From assembly GCF_037042905.1 (NCBI RefSeq), contig NC_087252.1, forward strand, positions 20,229,701 to 20,293,700: DNA of 64,000 nucleotides, in the 5' to 3' direction. Both the position numbers and the translations under genes were made by a program. Of the stretch, positions 10,731-21,479 are shown piece after piece (positions within the stretch are counted from its first letter, which is position 1; the number at the start of each line of letters is the position of its first letter). The notes under the pieces are model-generated. The model searched no databases. It was not told the DNA's origin and saw only the letters and a program-made list of their open reading frames with translations. The stretch is from Lytechinus pictus (Eukaryota; Echinodermata; Echinoidea; Temnopleuroida; Toxopneustidae).

Positions 10731-13700
10731 AGAGATTCAGCTACATATCTAGCTGTTCCTCTCTATATCGATCGGTATAACCCATGTATATATTTATACA
10801 ACTGATGAATTCCCATTTTTTTGTATCAGTTCCACAACTCTGAATGCGAATTTAGTTTCGTACTAAATATGCTCGGTGATCGAGAGATTCAGCTACATAT
10901 CTAGCTGTTCATCTCTATATCGATCGGTATAACCCATGTATATATTTATACAACTGATGAATTCCCATTTTTTGTATCAGTTTCTTGAAGGTTTGTCGAT
11001 ATTTCTATCATTTTTATCACTTCTGCCTTCTGCGACTCTTGAAACTCCATCTCTTCAGGCAGGAGAGATTCAGCTACATATCTAGCTGTTCATCTCTATA
11101 TCGATCGGTATAACCCATGTATATATTTATACAACTGATGAATTCCCATTTTTTGTATCAGTTCCACAACTCTGGATGCGAATTTAGTTTCGTACTAAAT
11201 ATGCTCGGTGACCGAGAGATTCAGCTACATATCTAGCTGTTCCTCTCTATATCGATCGGTATAACCCATGTATATATTTATACAACTGATGAATTCCCAT
11301 TTTTTGTATCAGTTTCTTGAAGGTTTTTCGATATTTCTATCATTTTTATCACGTCTGCCTTCTGCGACTCTTGAAACTCCATCTCTTCAGGCAGGAGAGA
11401 TTCAGCTACATATCTAGCTGTTCCTCTCTATATCGATCGGTATAACCCATGTATATATTTATACAACTGATGAATTCCCATTTTTTGTATCAGTTCCACA
11501 ACTCTGGATACGAATTAAGTTTCGTACTAAATATGCTCGGTGACCGAGAGATTCAGCTACATATCTAGCTGTTCATCTCTATATCGATCGGTATAACCCA
11601 TGTATATATTTATACAACTGATGAATTCCCATTTTTTGTATCAGTTCCACAACTCTGGATGCGAATTAAGTTTCGTACTAAATATGCTCGGTGATCGAGA
11701 GATTCAGCTACATATCTCGCTGTTCCTCTCTATATCGATCGGTATAACCCATGTATATATTTATACAACTGATGAATTCCCATTTTTTGTATCAGTTCCA
11801 CAACTCTGGATACGAATTAAGTTTCGTACTAAATATGCTCGGTGATCGAGAGATTCAGCTACATATCTCGCTGTTCCTCTCTATATCGATCGGTATAACC
11901 CATGTATATATTTATACAACTGATGAATTCCCATTTTTTGTATCAGTTCCACAACTCTGAATGCGAATTTAGTTTCGTACTAAATATGCTCGGTGATCGA
12001 GAGATTCAGCTACATATCTCGCTGTTCCTCTCTACATGTGTATATCGATCGGTATAACCCATGTATATATTTATACAACTGATGAATTCCCATTTTTTGT
12101 ATCAGTTCCACAACTCTGGATGCGAATTTAGTTTCGTACTAAATATGCTCGGTGATCGAGAGATTCAGCTACATATCTAGCTGTTCATCTCTATATCGAT
12201 CGGTATAACCCATGTATATATTTATACAACTGATGAATTCCCATTTTTTGTATCAGTTCCACAACTCTGGATGCGAATTTAGTTTCGTACTAAATATGCT
12301 CGGTGACCGAGAGATTCAGCTACATATCTAGCTGTTCCTCTCTACATCGATCGGTATAACCCATGTATATATTTATACAACTGATGAATTCCCATTTTTT
12401 GTATCAGTTTCTTGAAGGTTTGTCGATATTTCTATCATTTTTATCACTTCTGCCTTCTGCGACTCTTGAAACTCCATCTCTTCAGGCAGGAGATATTCAG
12501 CTACATATCTAGCTGTTCCTCTCTATATCGATCGGTATAACCCATGTATATATTTATACAACTGATGAATTCCCATTTTTTGTATCAGTTCCACAACTCT
12601 GGATGCGAATTTAGTTTCGTACTAAATATGCTCGGTGATCGAGAGATTCAGCTACATATCTAGCTGTTCATCTCTATATCGATCGGTATAACCCATGTAT
12701 ATATTTATACAACTGATGAATTCCCATTTTTTGTATCAGTTCCACAACTCTGAATGCGAATTTAGTTTCGTACTAAATATGCTCGGTGATCGAGAGATTC
12801 AGCTACATATCTAGCTGTTCATCTCTATATCGATCGGTATAACCCATGTATATATTTATACAACTGATGAATTCCCATTTTTTGTATCAGTTCCACAACT
12901 CTGAATGCGAATTTAGTTTCGTACTAAATATGCTCGGTGATCGAGAGATTCAGCTACATATCTCGCTGTTCCTCTCTACATGTGTATATCGATCGGTATA
13001 ACCCATGTATATATTTATACAACTGATGAATTCCCATTTTTTGTATCAGTTCCACAACTCTGGATGCGAATTTAGTTTCGTACTAAATATGCTCGGTGAT
13101 CGAGAGATTCAGCTACATATCTAGCTGTTCATCTCTATATCGATCGGTATAACCCATGTATATATTTATACAACTGATGAATTCCCATTTTTTGTATCAG
13201 TTCCACAACTCTGAATGCGAATTTAGTTTCGTACTAAATATGCTCGGTGATCGAGAGATTCAGCTACATATCTAGCTGTTCATCTCTATATCGATCGGTA
13301 TAACCCATGTATATATTTATACAACTGATGAATTCCCATTTTTTGTATCAGTTCCACAGCTCTGAATGCGAATTTAGTTTCGTACTAAATATGCTCGGTG
13401 ATCGAGAGATTCAGCTACATATCTCGCTGTTCCTCTCTATATCGATCGGTATAACCCATGTATTTATTTATACAACTGATGAATTCCCATTTTTTGTATC
13501 AGTTCCACAACTCTGGATGCGAATTTAGTTTCGTACTAAATATGCTCGGTGATCGAGAGATTCAGCTACATATCTAGCTGTTCATCTCTATATCGATCGG
13601 TATAACCCATGTATATATTTATACAACTGATGAATTCCCATTTTTTGTATCAGTTCCACAACTCTGAATACGAATTTAGTTTCGTACTAAATATGCTCGG

Positions 13701-14007
13701 TGATCGAGAGATTCAGCTACATATCTAGCTGTTCATCTCTATATCGATCGGTATAACCCATGTATATATTTATACAACTGATGAATTCCCATTTTTTGTA
13801 TCAGTTCCACAACTCTGAATGCGAATTTAGTTTCGTACTAAATATGCTCGGTGATCGAGAGATTCAGCTACATATCTAGCTGTTCATCTCTATATCGATC
13901 GGTATAACCCATGTATTTATTTATACAACTGATGAATTCCCATTTTTTTGTATCAGTTCCACAACTCTGGATACGAATTTAGTTTCGTACTAAATATGCT
14001 CGGTGAC
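10730..14007 (+). repeat. Satellite array, about 21 copies of a ~151-bp unit
   Basis: Head-to-tail units share the order GAGATTCAGCTACATATC, TCGATCGGTATAACCCATG, CAACTGATGAATTCCCATT, then a linker. Successive starts are mostly 150-152 bases apart. Two linkers alternate: type A (CCACAACTCT...TTTCGTACTAAATATGCTCG) in most units, and a longer type B (TTGAAGGTTTGTCGAT...ATCTCTTCAGGCAG) in three (about 10981-11060, 11311-11397, 12410-12490). Type B is nearly identical to single-copy sequence just outside the array at 14122-14197. Small variants are shared by neighbouring units, as expected from unequal exchange. The short frames in it are by-products. Confidence 0.95.
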
Positions 14008-14250
14008 CGGGATGTCGCAGTCTGGGCGACGTGGATCTTGTGCTCGCCCCGGCGCTTGCTCTCTATGAACTGTTGGATATGACTTAACAGTCACAGAAAT
14101 GTGTAAGTGTAATCTAGATTGAAGGTTTGTAGATATTTCTATTTTTGTTATCTCTTCTGCGTTCTGCGACTCTTTAAACTCCATCTCTTCAGGCAGGAGA
14201 GATTCAGCTACATATCTAGCTGGATAATCTACATCCATTGGTTCGTCCAT
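13990..14250 (-). CDS. Possible small protein or 5' coding exon, seed of the satellite
   Basis: On the minus strand an ATG at 14250 opens a frame of about 86 residues beginning MDEPMDVDYPARYVAESLLP and rich in Glu, with no recognised domain. A (TA)n tract (14262-14272) sits about 15-25 bases upstream of the ATG and might act as a TATA element. The part coding for residues around 'AESLLPEEMEFKESQNAEE' is the sequence copied as the type B linker of the adjacent satellite. It may be the first exon of a larger gene, an element-encoded ORF, or chance. I do not recognise a function. Confidence 0.3.
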   Translation of the reverse strand: MDEPMDVDYPARYVAESLLPEEMEFKESQNAEEITKIEISTNLQSRLHLHISVTVKSYPTVHREQAPGRAQDPRRPDCDIPVTEHI

Positions 14251-14404
14251 CACGAAGATATATATATATAGTTCAAAAGAGAGCAAGCACGCGTATCCAC
14301 GTTTACAACCACCCAGGCTATAGAGCGTGAATCCCTAACAACTGAAGAAAAATCATCCTTTTTATACATTTCAAAAAGTAGGCGTGGTAAATGGATCATG
14401 CGTT

Positions 14405-14600
14405 GGATTTTTTTCGCGGTGTCATGATAGTGCCGTGTGCACGCATATTGACAAAGAGTTTTTTCGCGGTGTCATGATAGTGCCGTGTGCACACATATTG
14501 ACAAAGAGTTATTTCGCGGTGTCATGATAGTGCCGTGTGGACACATATTGACAAATATCAAGTACAAATAAAAGTGTTTCGCAACAGCAATGCCGTTGTA
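14405..14600 (+). repeat. Three tandem 50-bp repeats and dispersed-repeat copy D
   Basis: TTTTCGCGGTGTCATGATAG begins at 14411 and 14461, with a close variant at 14511, giving exactly 50-bp spacing. Each unit is the TTTTTTCGCCAT / ATCATGATAGTGACGTGTGC part of the dispersed repeat. The third runs on into TTTCGCAACAGCA as in copy C. It is in the same orientation as copy C, so related sequence borders the satellite block on both sides. Confidence 0.8.
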
Positions 14601-14937
14601 TGGTTCAACATATCACGATTTCTTTCGAGTTTATTTCACACAAATTGATAGATATAGAAAATTAATAATTAATCTATTAGGAAACGGTTAGGGTCGCTTA
14701 TATTTCAAAAGAGATTAGATTGATGAAAATTAATTAATGTTTAGTTTTCTTAGCATTTTGTATTATTTCTTCTTTAAAAAGGGTTAAATGGGTGGTATCA
14801 TAACAAGCAACATAAATCGAATGTTTTGATATCATTTTGTATTCAGCATCTGCTTGCATGCAAATTCATCTCAAAATGTGTATTTTAGGGAAGTTTCATT
14901 GTTATCTGGGCTCATGGTACTATCGGTTCGGTGTAAA

Positions 14938-15087
14938 AATGGCAGAGGTGAAAATGGCAGGGCTAAAAAAGGCAGAGGTAAACATGGCAGTGGTAAAAAT
15001 GGCAGAGGTAACAATGGCATAGGTAAAAATGGCAGAGGTAATAATGGCAGAGGTAAATATGGCAGAGGTAATAATGGCAGAGGTATA
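14938..15087 (+). repeat. 15-bp minisatellite, 10 units
   Basis: Ten consecutive 15-base variants of AATGGCAGAGGTAAA. The period is a multiple of three, so frames stay open on both strands. The encoded pentapeptide repeat has no protein context, and I treat it as non-coding. Confidence 0.9.
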
Positions 15088-15277
15088 GATTACCGGTCTT
15101 AAACCCCCACGCAATAAATAACTGTCGAATGGCCCCACATGTACATAGATTAAATCACAAAATTTTGTCTCATGAGAAAATGAATAAAATTTCAGTGTTG
15201 GACTAATGGAAAGGGTAACATTTTTTAATCATAGAATATATAATTCGTCTGCACCAAATTGCTAACCCTTGGGATGA

Positions 15278-16395
15278 TTTTTTTTTTTTTTTTTAATTTA
15301 TTAACAATGTTTCAACAGGATACCCAATCAACATAAAAATTGCTCTCCCTTGGGGTCCTGCATATTAAAAAAACAATCACAATATATCTTGTTATACACA
15401 GTAGAATTAACATGAGAAAATGTACATACATTATGATAGAACATAATAGTTGAAGTCAAATATAAACGAAACTATAAATAACTATTAACTACGCACATCA
15501 TTAGAAAGAAGGGTCTGTACATAGAACATAATAATCGAAATTGACATCGGAGATATCTACTATTGGAAAAAAGCTGCAACTGGATTTAAAGGTTATCTTT
15601 TAAATATTTCTTAAAAATTGAGAGGGAATTTATGTTTTGAGATTTAGGTTGAAGACTATTCCATAATGAGACGGCTTGATAATGAAATGAATGTTTGAAT
15701 GATTCAATATGACATTTGGGGAAGAGTAACTTATTTTGTGAGGAACTTCTTGTACAGTGTGAGTGGATTTCTTTTCTAAAAGTAAATAGTTTGGACAGAC
15801 ATGTGGGAGCAATACTTTTCATACATTTGAACATTAAAATAAATCTGAAAATACGAACTCTATCTTCAAATCTTTTCCAATCTAAGAGGGTAAATAAATT
15901 TTCCGAAGGGGTCAAGAAATGGGCATTTAAAATATTCCTTGCAGCTCTTTTCTGTAATTTATTTAATCTTTCGGTATCTTCTTTGAATTTATCCCCCCAG
16001 ACAATACAACAATAATCTAGAATTTGCAAAACCATAGCATTATATAGAGTGAGTAAAGTATTTTCATTGACACAACCTTCGTAGGATACCCAACTTCCTG
16101 CTAACGTTATTGGCTACTTTAGATACATGTTCTTTCCATGATAATTCATTATCAATAAGTATACCTAAACATTCAAAGGATTGGACTTGTATGATCTGGT
16201 GACCATTACAAATTATTTTTAAATGAGATTCATTCATTTGGAATAAATAGAGTTTGCAAGTCGAACACGTGTACCAATAATCATACATTTTTTTTTCATA
16301 ATTCATCATCATACGGTTATCTTCTAACCAGCAGGTTATATTTTCTAAATCCAATTGTAATTTATTTTGTATTTCAGCTAAACTATCACCTTCGG
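15278..16395 (-). mobile_element. CR1/Jockey-like LINE, 3' part only
   Basis: Minus strand 16395-16064 encodes the region after the RT palm (DSLAEIQNKLQLDLENI, FECLGILIDNELSWKEHV). After a short break 16035-15586 gives the C-terminal tail (LDYCCIVWGD, LNKLQKRAARNI, LWNSLQPKS). The polymerase active site and everything upstream are absent. The 3' UTR continues to a T-rich run at 15278-15296, which is the A tail on the minus strand. Breaks between frames mark it as dead. Confidence 0.85.
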
Positions 16396-16528
16396 CATAA
16401 GAGGAAGGTATGCTTCCCCACGGATCTCTGCTCCTGGAATCACTACCAATGCTGCCTCTACTCCGTGGTCGCGTACGGGTTCGACGATCACTGTTGATGG
16501 GACGTGGACTAGGGGACGAGTAAGCCAT
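16395..16528 (-). other. GC-rich, coding-like segment fused upstream of the LINE remnant
   Basis: Directly upstream of the LINE-derived frame the base composition changes sharply and two minus-strand frames stay open. One is Ser/Arg-rich (RRTRTRPRSRGSIGSDSRSR) and continuous with the LINE frame. The other, if entered at a CTAG acceptor near 16510, is in the phase left by the exon ending at 17706. It could be a remnant of a cytoplasmic exon of the 17.7-18.0 kb gene, or unrelated DNA. Confidence 0.25.
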
Positions 16529-16529
16529 T

Positions 16530-17464
16530 GGTTAACGTTTAATTGGAATTTATACGAATTCCGGGATTTATCTCAGATATAATTTCTAGTAATCATGGTA
16601 ATGAAGCCATGAAAATATTGTCCTTGGAAATCTTTATTCATTGCAACAAATACGTGAAAAACAAAGTGACCGGAAACACCATCCCAATTTAATTCCATAT
16701 ATTACACGTGTTGCAATTCCATTTGTCGAAAGAACAATTATTTTATTACTATTAATATTTTTAGAGACATATTGAAAGTGTATGCGCATTTTTTCCTGTT
16801 TTTTGTTTGTTTATCATATGAATGCTACGCAATAATTTTTTTTAGGAAGACAATTGAAATGTTCACAAGTGAAAGCCAGAAAATTATAGCGAGCTTATGC
16901 TGACGTAAGACATTAATGGCAAGCCCTATTGTGAATAATGACCCTTAATAAAAAGAATTGCCTTAGGCTAATATTACAAATGATTTTTTTTTTGAATTCT
17001 TGATATTTGCGTTGTTAAGAAAATGCCATACGTGATAATAAGAACGGAATATTTGGTAATAATAAATCGGATTAAAGGCAAAAACGGCTGGTTTTAGACT
17101 GGGTGTTTTGTAAAATTGGAGATGTATGTTTACAGTTTATTCAAACTTGCACCATGAATGGTTTGTCATATATTGGATTCCGGGGTCCTTTAAGGGCAAT
17201 CATTTTGTTCAGGACTTTTGTAATGTCAACACATTTCCCAAAATTAATCGTATAAAAAACATGAAAGCTCAATGTGATTCTTTCTAGCCATGAAAAAAAA
17301 TCATTACCAGCCTTCCACCTACCCCGCCCGCCCACCCCTCTCTCCCTTTCTCTTGCTGTACCTCTGTCTTATTGTTTTTCTTCGTCCCTACCAATCGTGA
17401 GTTTTGCAACTACAGCGGGGAAGGATTTAAGAGCATAGTAAATGTATTGAAAATACTCGTCAAG
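16530..17464. other. Non-coding stretch
   Basis: AT-rich DNA with no exon or repeat that I can support. Confidence 0.4.
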
Positions 17465-17616
17465 TGACAAAGAACAGCTAGGACGTCTTTAACGAAAATT
17501 GGTAAACCAGAACGGCAGTTTTGTCCAAAATTTCAGAGTTGACAAGAAAATGTGAAAAATATTTAATTTTCTGATTCACTTATTTTTGACAAAGACGTCT
17601 TGATTGTTCTTTGTCA
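17465..17616. mobile_element. Short inverted-repeat element (MITE-like)
   Basis: Starts TGACAAAGAACAGCTAGGAC and ends with the reverse complement of TGACAAAGAACAATCAAGAC. Both arms continue into GACGTCTTT. About 150 bases long, non-coding. A related half-copy may lie at about 3060-3115. Confidence 0.65.
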
Positions 17617-17705
17617 TTAAGGACACTCAACAATATATTTTCTATGTTCTTAAAGGCGTCGACTGTCGTGGAAGAAAAAACTCCATTATCTTTATAAGAT
17701 GTTAC

Positions 17706-18025
17706 CTGATGTAAAGATATGAATCGCTATACCAACGAGGCCACCAATGACCAAAAAGACGATCGCGACTACGACACAAATTACCGACGGCGGCGTCCCT
17801 TTCGACTTCACAACCGGGATGACAGACTCGCGATGATGTCTAAAGAGACGAAATAGAAAAGACTAAGCATGTTTTTTTAAATAAAGGAGAAGCAATAGTA
17901 CCGTTTTAGCCTAATTGCCATGTTTGTAGTGAATGGGATGTCCAGTGAAATATTCGTTTTACTTTTCGTTCTCGAAATGTGGTTGCCTTTGATGCCGTCT
18001 AGACCCGTTAAGGCCATATTAGTGA
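17706..18025 (-). CDS. Two exons of a single-pass membrane protein (juxtamembrane and TM)
   Basis: Minus strand. Exon 18025-17902 follows a pyrimidine-rich TCTCTACAG acceptor. It supplies 2 bases, 40 codons and 2 bases, with Asn-rich extracellular-type sequence (KGNHISRTKSKTNISLDIPF). It ends at CG|GTAC, leaving phase 2. Exon 17839-17706 follows TCTCTTTAG, starts with the one base needed, and ends CAG|GTAAC in phase 1. It encodes a short stalk and a clear transmembrane helix (VICVVVAIVFLVIGGLVGIA) followed by HIF. The matching phases across a 62-base intron argue that both exons are real. Upstream extracellular exons and the cytoplasmic tail are not identified. By analogy with the plus-strand Ig gene it may be an Ig-type receptor, which is an inference. 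Confidence 0.6.
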
Positions 18026-18234
18026 CTGTAGAGATAAAACGCAATGCGATAAAGACTAACAAGACCAAAGCTAGTGCAGAAATACATTTTTTGAAAGGCC
18101 AAGCAATAATTACTCAGCATACTTGCAGCTAAAGAAAACAAGGGAAAGAGTTCCATTGCACCCCCCACCAAAAATAACAAAAGTTTGTTGAGACTTCCAG
18201 TTCGTGCACTGTAGATTTTTCTATCATTTTTTAC

Positions 18235-18400
18235 TGTTGCTTACCTTAGTTGGGACTCGAACTCACCTTTTTTGATCTGCAGTCAAGACCTTTCCCGCTA
18301 TGCTAGCGAGAAGCGCTGATACCGGAAAGGGTATTTTTACGATTATCAGCCGATAGTTCGGCTAGTCTTGACTCGCAGACCCTTTACTGACTAAATAAAC
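18235..18400 (-). repeat. Possible degenerate SINE or tRNA-like head
   Basis: On the minus strand a segment with GGTGAGTTCGAGTCCC (B box-like) lies downstream of CTAGCATAGCGGGAAAGG. This resembles a tRNA-derived SINE head. No body or tail was recognised. Confidence 0.3.
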
Positions 18401-19378
18401 CGATGTCTATGGACAATTACACGCACAAGATCTCGCTCGAAATTTGACGGAATAAAGCCATATTTTGGTATGTATTTCCACTTCCCCATCATGTATGTTC
18501 GATATTAGGGCTAGATATATTATTCTGAACCTTCTCCATGTTTTTATTTTCAATTCTAGTGGGGGTGGGGGGGGGGGTGCATATGGAACTCTTACCAAAA
18601 CAAGATATTGAGAAATATTTGTTTTTCTTGCCCACGTTGATCACCATCATCAATATTAAGGACCGCGGTGTTTTACACTTAATGATAACTTTAAAATGTT
18701 TTTTATATGCAGTTGTTTTACAGAAATAACTTCTACCAGATCCCCTTTGACTTGATACTGCAGTACCTTCGAGTTCTTACTATCATTATAGACCGGGTGA
18801 TCTAAATCACTATAAAATACGTATTTATTTAATATTTTTAAATTGTTTGTGCAAAAATATGAAAATAATTGATTTTCATGAAAAATTCAAGATGGGCGAC
18901 AAAAATGGGGTCCTCTGGGCTTTCCATACAGGATATGACCCGGCAGCAGCACATTTGCTTGACCACTGACATCATGCCAACATGTAGGGACCATCAAACC
19001 TTATGTACCGGATCAGCTGAATAAACTCCCTGAGCCCCCGGTCTATTACCTCAGTGGAAGAACTTAAACAAACGTGTACAACATACCTGTCTGCCATTGC
19101 TCAGCTTTATCCACAGCCAAAAAAAAATAATAATAATAAGCTGTACTATGAATAAGGTAAGGTATATTGAACATAGGAGGCCCGTTTGTTGTACATCCAT
19201 AAGCTTGATACAAAGCATGAGAGCAGAACGGCTATGTAAAGAAGATTCTATTATTACAATACAGTTTCATTGTCTGCATGTTTGGGTGAACATCAATATC
19301 ATGCCCACTGTCATGTTTATAGAATGGCCAAACTCGAGAGCGCGTGAGTGTGCATATGGTGAGTGTGTGTGAAAGAGG

Positions 19379-19412
19379 GAAAGAGAGAGAGAGAGAGAGA
19401 GGGTGTGTGTTT
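19379..19412 (+). repeat. GA and GT microsatellite
   Basis: A (GA)n run followed directly by a short (GT)n run. Confidence 0.85.
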
Positions 19413-19670
19413 AATGTCACCATCCATCCAAATCGTCAAGAAATTAAACTAAATGACTTTATGTTGTTACAATGTGAGACAAATATCCAACAAATAACTA
19501 GTTAGATCAATTCTAAATTTGATTATTTTATTTATTACAGGTATAAAACAAAGGTAAAGAAAATAACAAATCTTAAATATCTTGTAGATTCAGTTTTAGC
19601 TTTCATGATCCTGTGTTAATTCCAAATAATATAAAAATTAGCTGGCAAAGATTCCCTGGATTAAAGTCCA

Positions 19671-20290
19671 GAAAAAGGAGACAAGTTTTGACATTCTGTC
19701 CTAAAATAGGACATTCTAAGCACTTATTGCAATAATGAACAGGATAGGTATATAACTAAATAATGCGAGCGCGAAGCACGAGCGGAAAAAGAATGAGCTA
19801 GACCTACAAGCGGGACAGTCTATTCATGTTTTTTAAATCATGAAAAAGAAGGTTAAATGGGTATATTCCTACATTAATAATGTGAGTGCAAAGCGCGAGC
19901 AGAAAAAATGACATTCAGACCTAAAAAATTGACATTCAAAGCACTTTTTGCAATCATGAACAGGATAGGTATATAACTAAATAATGCGAGCGCGAAGCAC
20001 GGGCGGAAAAAATGAGTTAGACCTACAAGCGGGGCAGTCTATTCATGTTTTGTAAATCATGAAAAAGAAGGGTAAATGGGTATATTCCTACATTAATAAT
20101 GTGAGTGCAAAGCGCGAGCAGAAAAAATGACATTCAGACCTAAAAAAACATGACATTTAAAGCACTTTTTGCAATCATGAACAGGACAGGTATATAACTA
20201 AACAATGCGAGCGGGAAGCGCGAGCAGAAAAAGAATAGAGTTAGAACTAATAACTGGACACTCTATTCGTGTTTTGTAAGCCATGTAAAG
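19671..20290 (+). repeat. 221-bp tandem repeat, about 2.7 units
   Basis: AGGATAGGTATATAACTAAA and the following 'aatgcgagcgcgaagc' motif recur at 19741, 19962 and 20183, spacing 221 bases each. Each unit also carries 'gaaaaagaaggttaaatggg', a second 'gtgagtgcaaagcgcgagcag' and 'gcactttttgcaatcatgaac'. Inverted partial copies lie at about 29880-29965 and 30930-31060. Confidence 0.88.
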
Positions 20291-20569
20291 GATGGGTAAT
20301 TGCGTATGTTCCTATATCAATCCCCACTTTTCGCCTGTGCAACGCAGACGGACTTTACGACGGTATATTGGTTTTGGAGTAGACTTTTGGGCCCGTCGTC
20401 ATGGTCCTAAAACTCTATCCTGCAATGCAAATTGTGTGACATGTTGCAACGGAAACATTCAATCTGCGTTTCGTGTGCAACATTCTGGTTGCTTCTATGG
20501 TAACAGCGATATATCCGATTTAGGACGACTTTCCAGAGCCACGTTTGGTTCCTCCTAGAGCTCGAGAGG

Positions 20570-20880
20570 CCGCTCGGGGGGGGGGGGCACTTCCATTGAC
20601 GAGTGGATACCAGGCGCGACCACGCGTAAAAAAGGGAAAGAGTGGGCAAGTACGTAATATAGGCCTATGTAACGTTATAAGGGTGTCAAAAGCGATGTTA
20701 AAAATACTGAAAAAAGGGATACATTTCCAATATGTTTAGGGTTTCACAAGCCAAATACTTGTTAAGGGATGCATTTTCATAATCTGGAAAAGACTTGCTT
20801 CGCTTGTTTAGGGTGCTTTTCGAAACCCTATGGTCGCGCCTGGTATCCTCTCGTCAATGGAAGTGCGCCCCCCCCCCCGG
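20570..20880. mobile_element. Inverted-repeat element with poly-G/poly-C ends
   Basis: The left end is a G run followed by CACTTCCATTGACGAG and GGATACCAGGCGCGACCA. The right end, reverse complemented, reads the same after a G run. Arms are about 50 bases and the total about 310 bases. Non-coding, MITE-like. Confidence 0.75.
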
Positions 20881-21335
20881 GAATTTGAATCTTATCCCCA
20901 ATTTCTTGGGAAAGTAAAACATAATGCCCATTACATTGTGTGCTAGAGGCATATCGTTTTCGTAGGAGCAAGCAAAAGAAAAAACCCCGCAAATTCGGAT
21001 GGTGTTCAGACGGTTAGGCTTATTGCATATGCCGTGCATATACCATGTACATATCAACGCATGCGAAATGGTTTCGGCTGAAGAGGTGATCTGACCCATG
21101 GAATCAATTGCCAGTGATCCACCAATAATCCACATTAGATGCAATATCGATTCGATGGACAGTAATGATCTATATCTAAGTCTGAATTCAGTAAGTTTTT
21201 CCTCACTCAATATGCACTCGATTTGTTTGAAAAACCACTTTCTTATCCATGTCATGATCTATTGTAGGCCCAGCATTTCGAATATCTCCAGCCAGTTGTC
21301 ATAGTAGATGCTCGCAGCCGGCTCAGGGGGCATCT

Positions 21336-21466
21336 ATAGGGCCTGTAACACAAAGCTTAGCAATGATTGTAGAGCAGTATTCTACCTTTGATTCTATTGA
21401 CTATAATGTACAATCAATCTTGAAAATCGAGTGTATGATTAATCGTTAACTTTTGTGTTACCGGAC
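21336..21466. mobile_element. Short MITE with CTGTAACACAAAG ends
   Basis: Begins GGCCTGTAACACAAAGCTTA and ends in the complementary TAACTTTTGTGTTACCGG. About 130 bases, non-coding. The same terminal word bounds the larger element at 39945-41287. Confidence 0.7.
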
Positions 21467-21479
21467 CGAATGATGCGTC

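Noticed and set aside
11600-11960. Open frames MYIFIQLMNSHFLYQF... repeated along 11.6-13.5 kb
   Set aside because: They are translations of the 151-bp satellite; the repeat period, not protein constraint, keeps them open.
14405-14560. CRISPR-like direct repeats
   Set aside because: Three adjacent 50-bp units without spacers in eukaryotic DNA; a simple tandem duplication.
14854-15138. Pentapeptide-repeat frames on both strands
   Set aside because: Produced by the 15-bp minisatellite, whose period is divisible by three; no start context or neighbouring exon.
20854-21255. 133-residue minus-strand frame
   Set aside because: Starts in unique AT-rich DNA and runs into a MITE arm; no domain or splice context.
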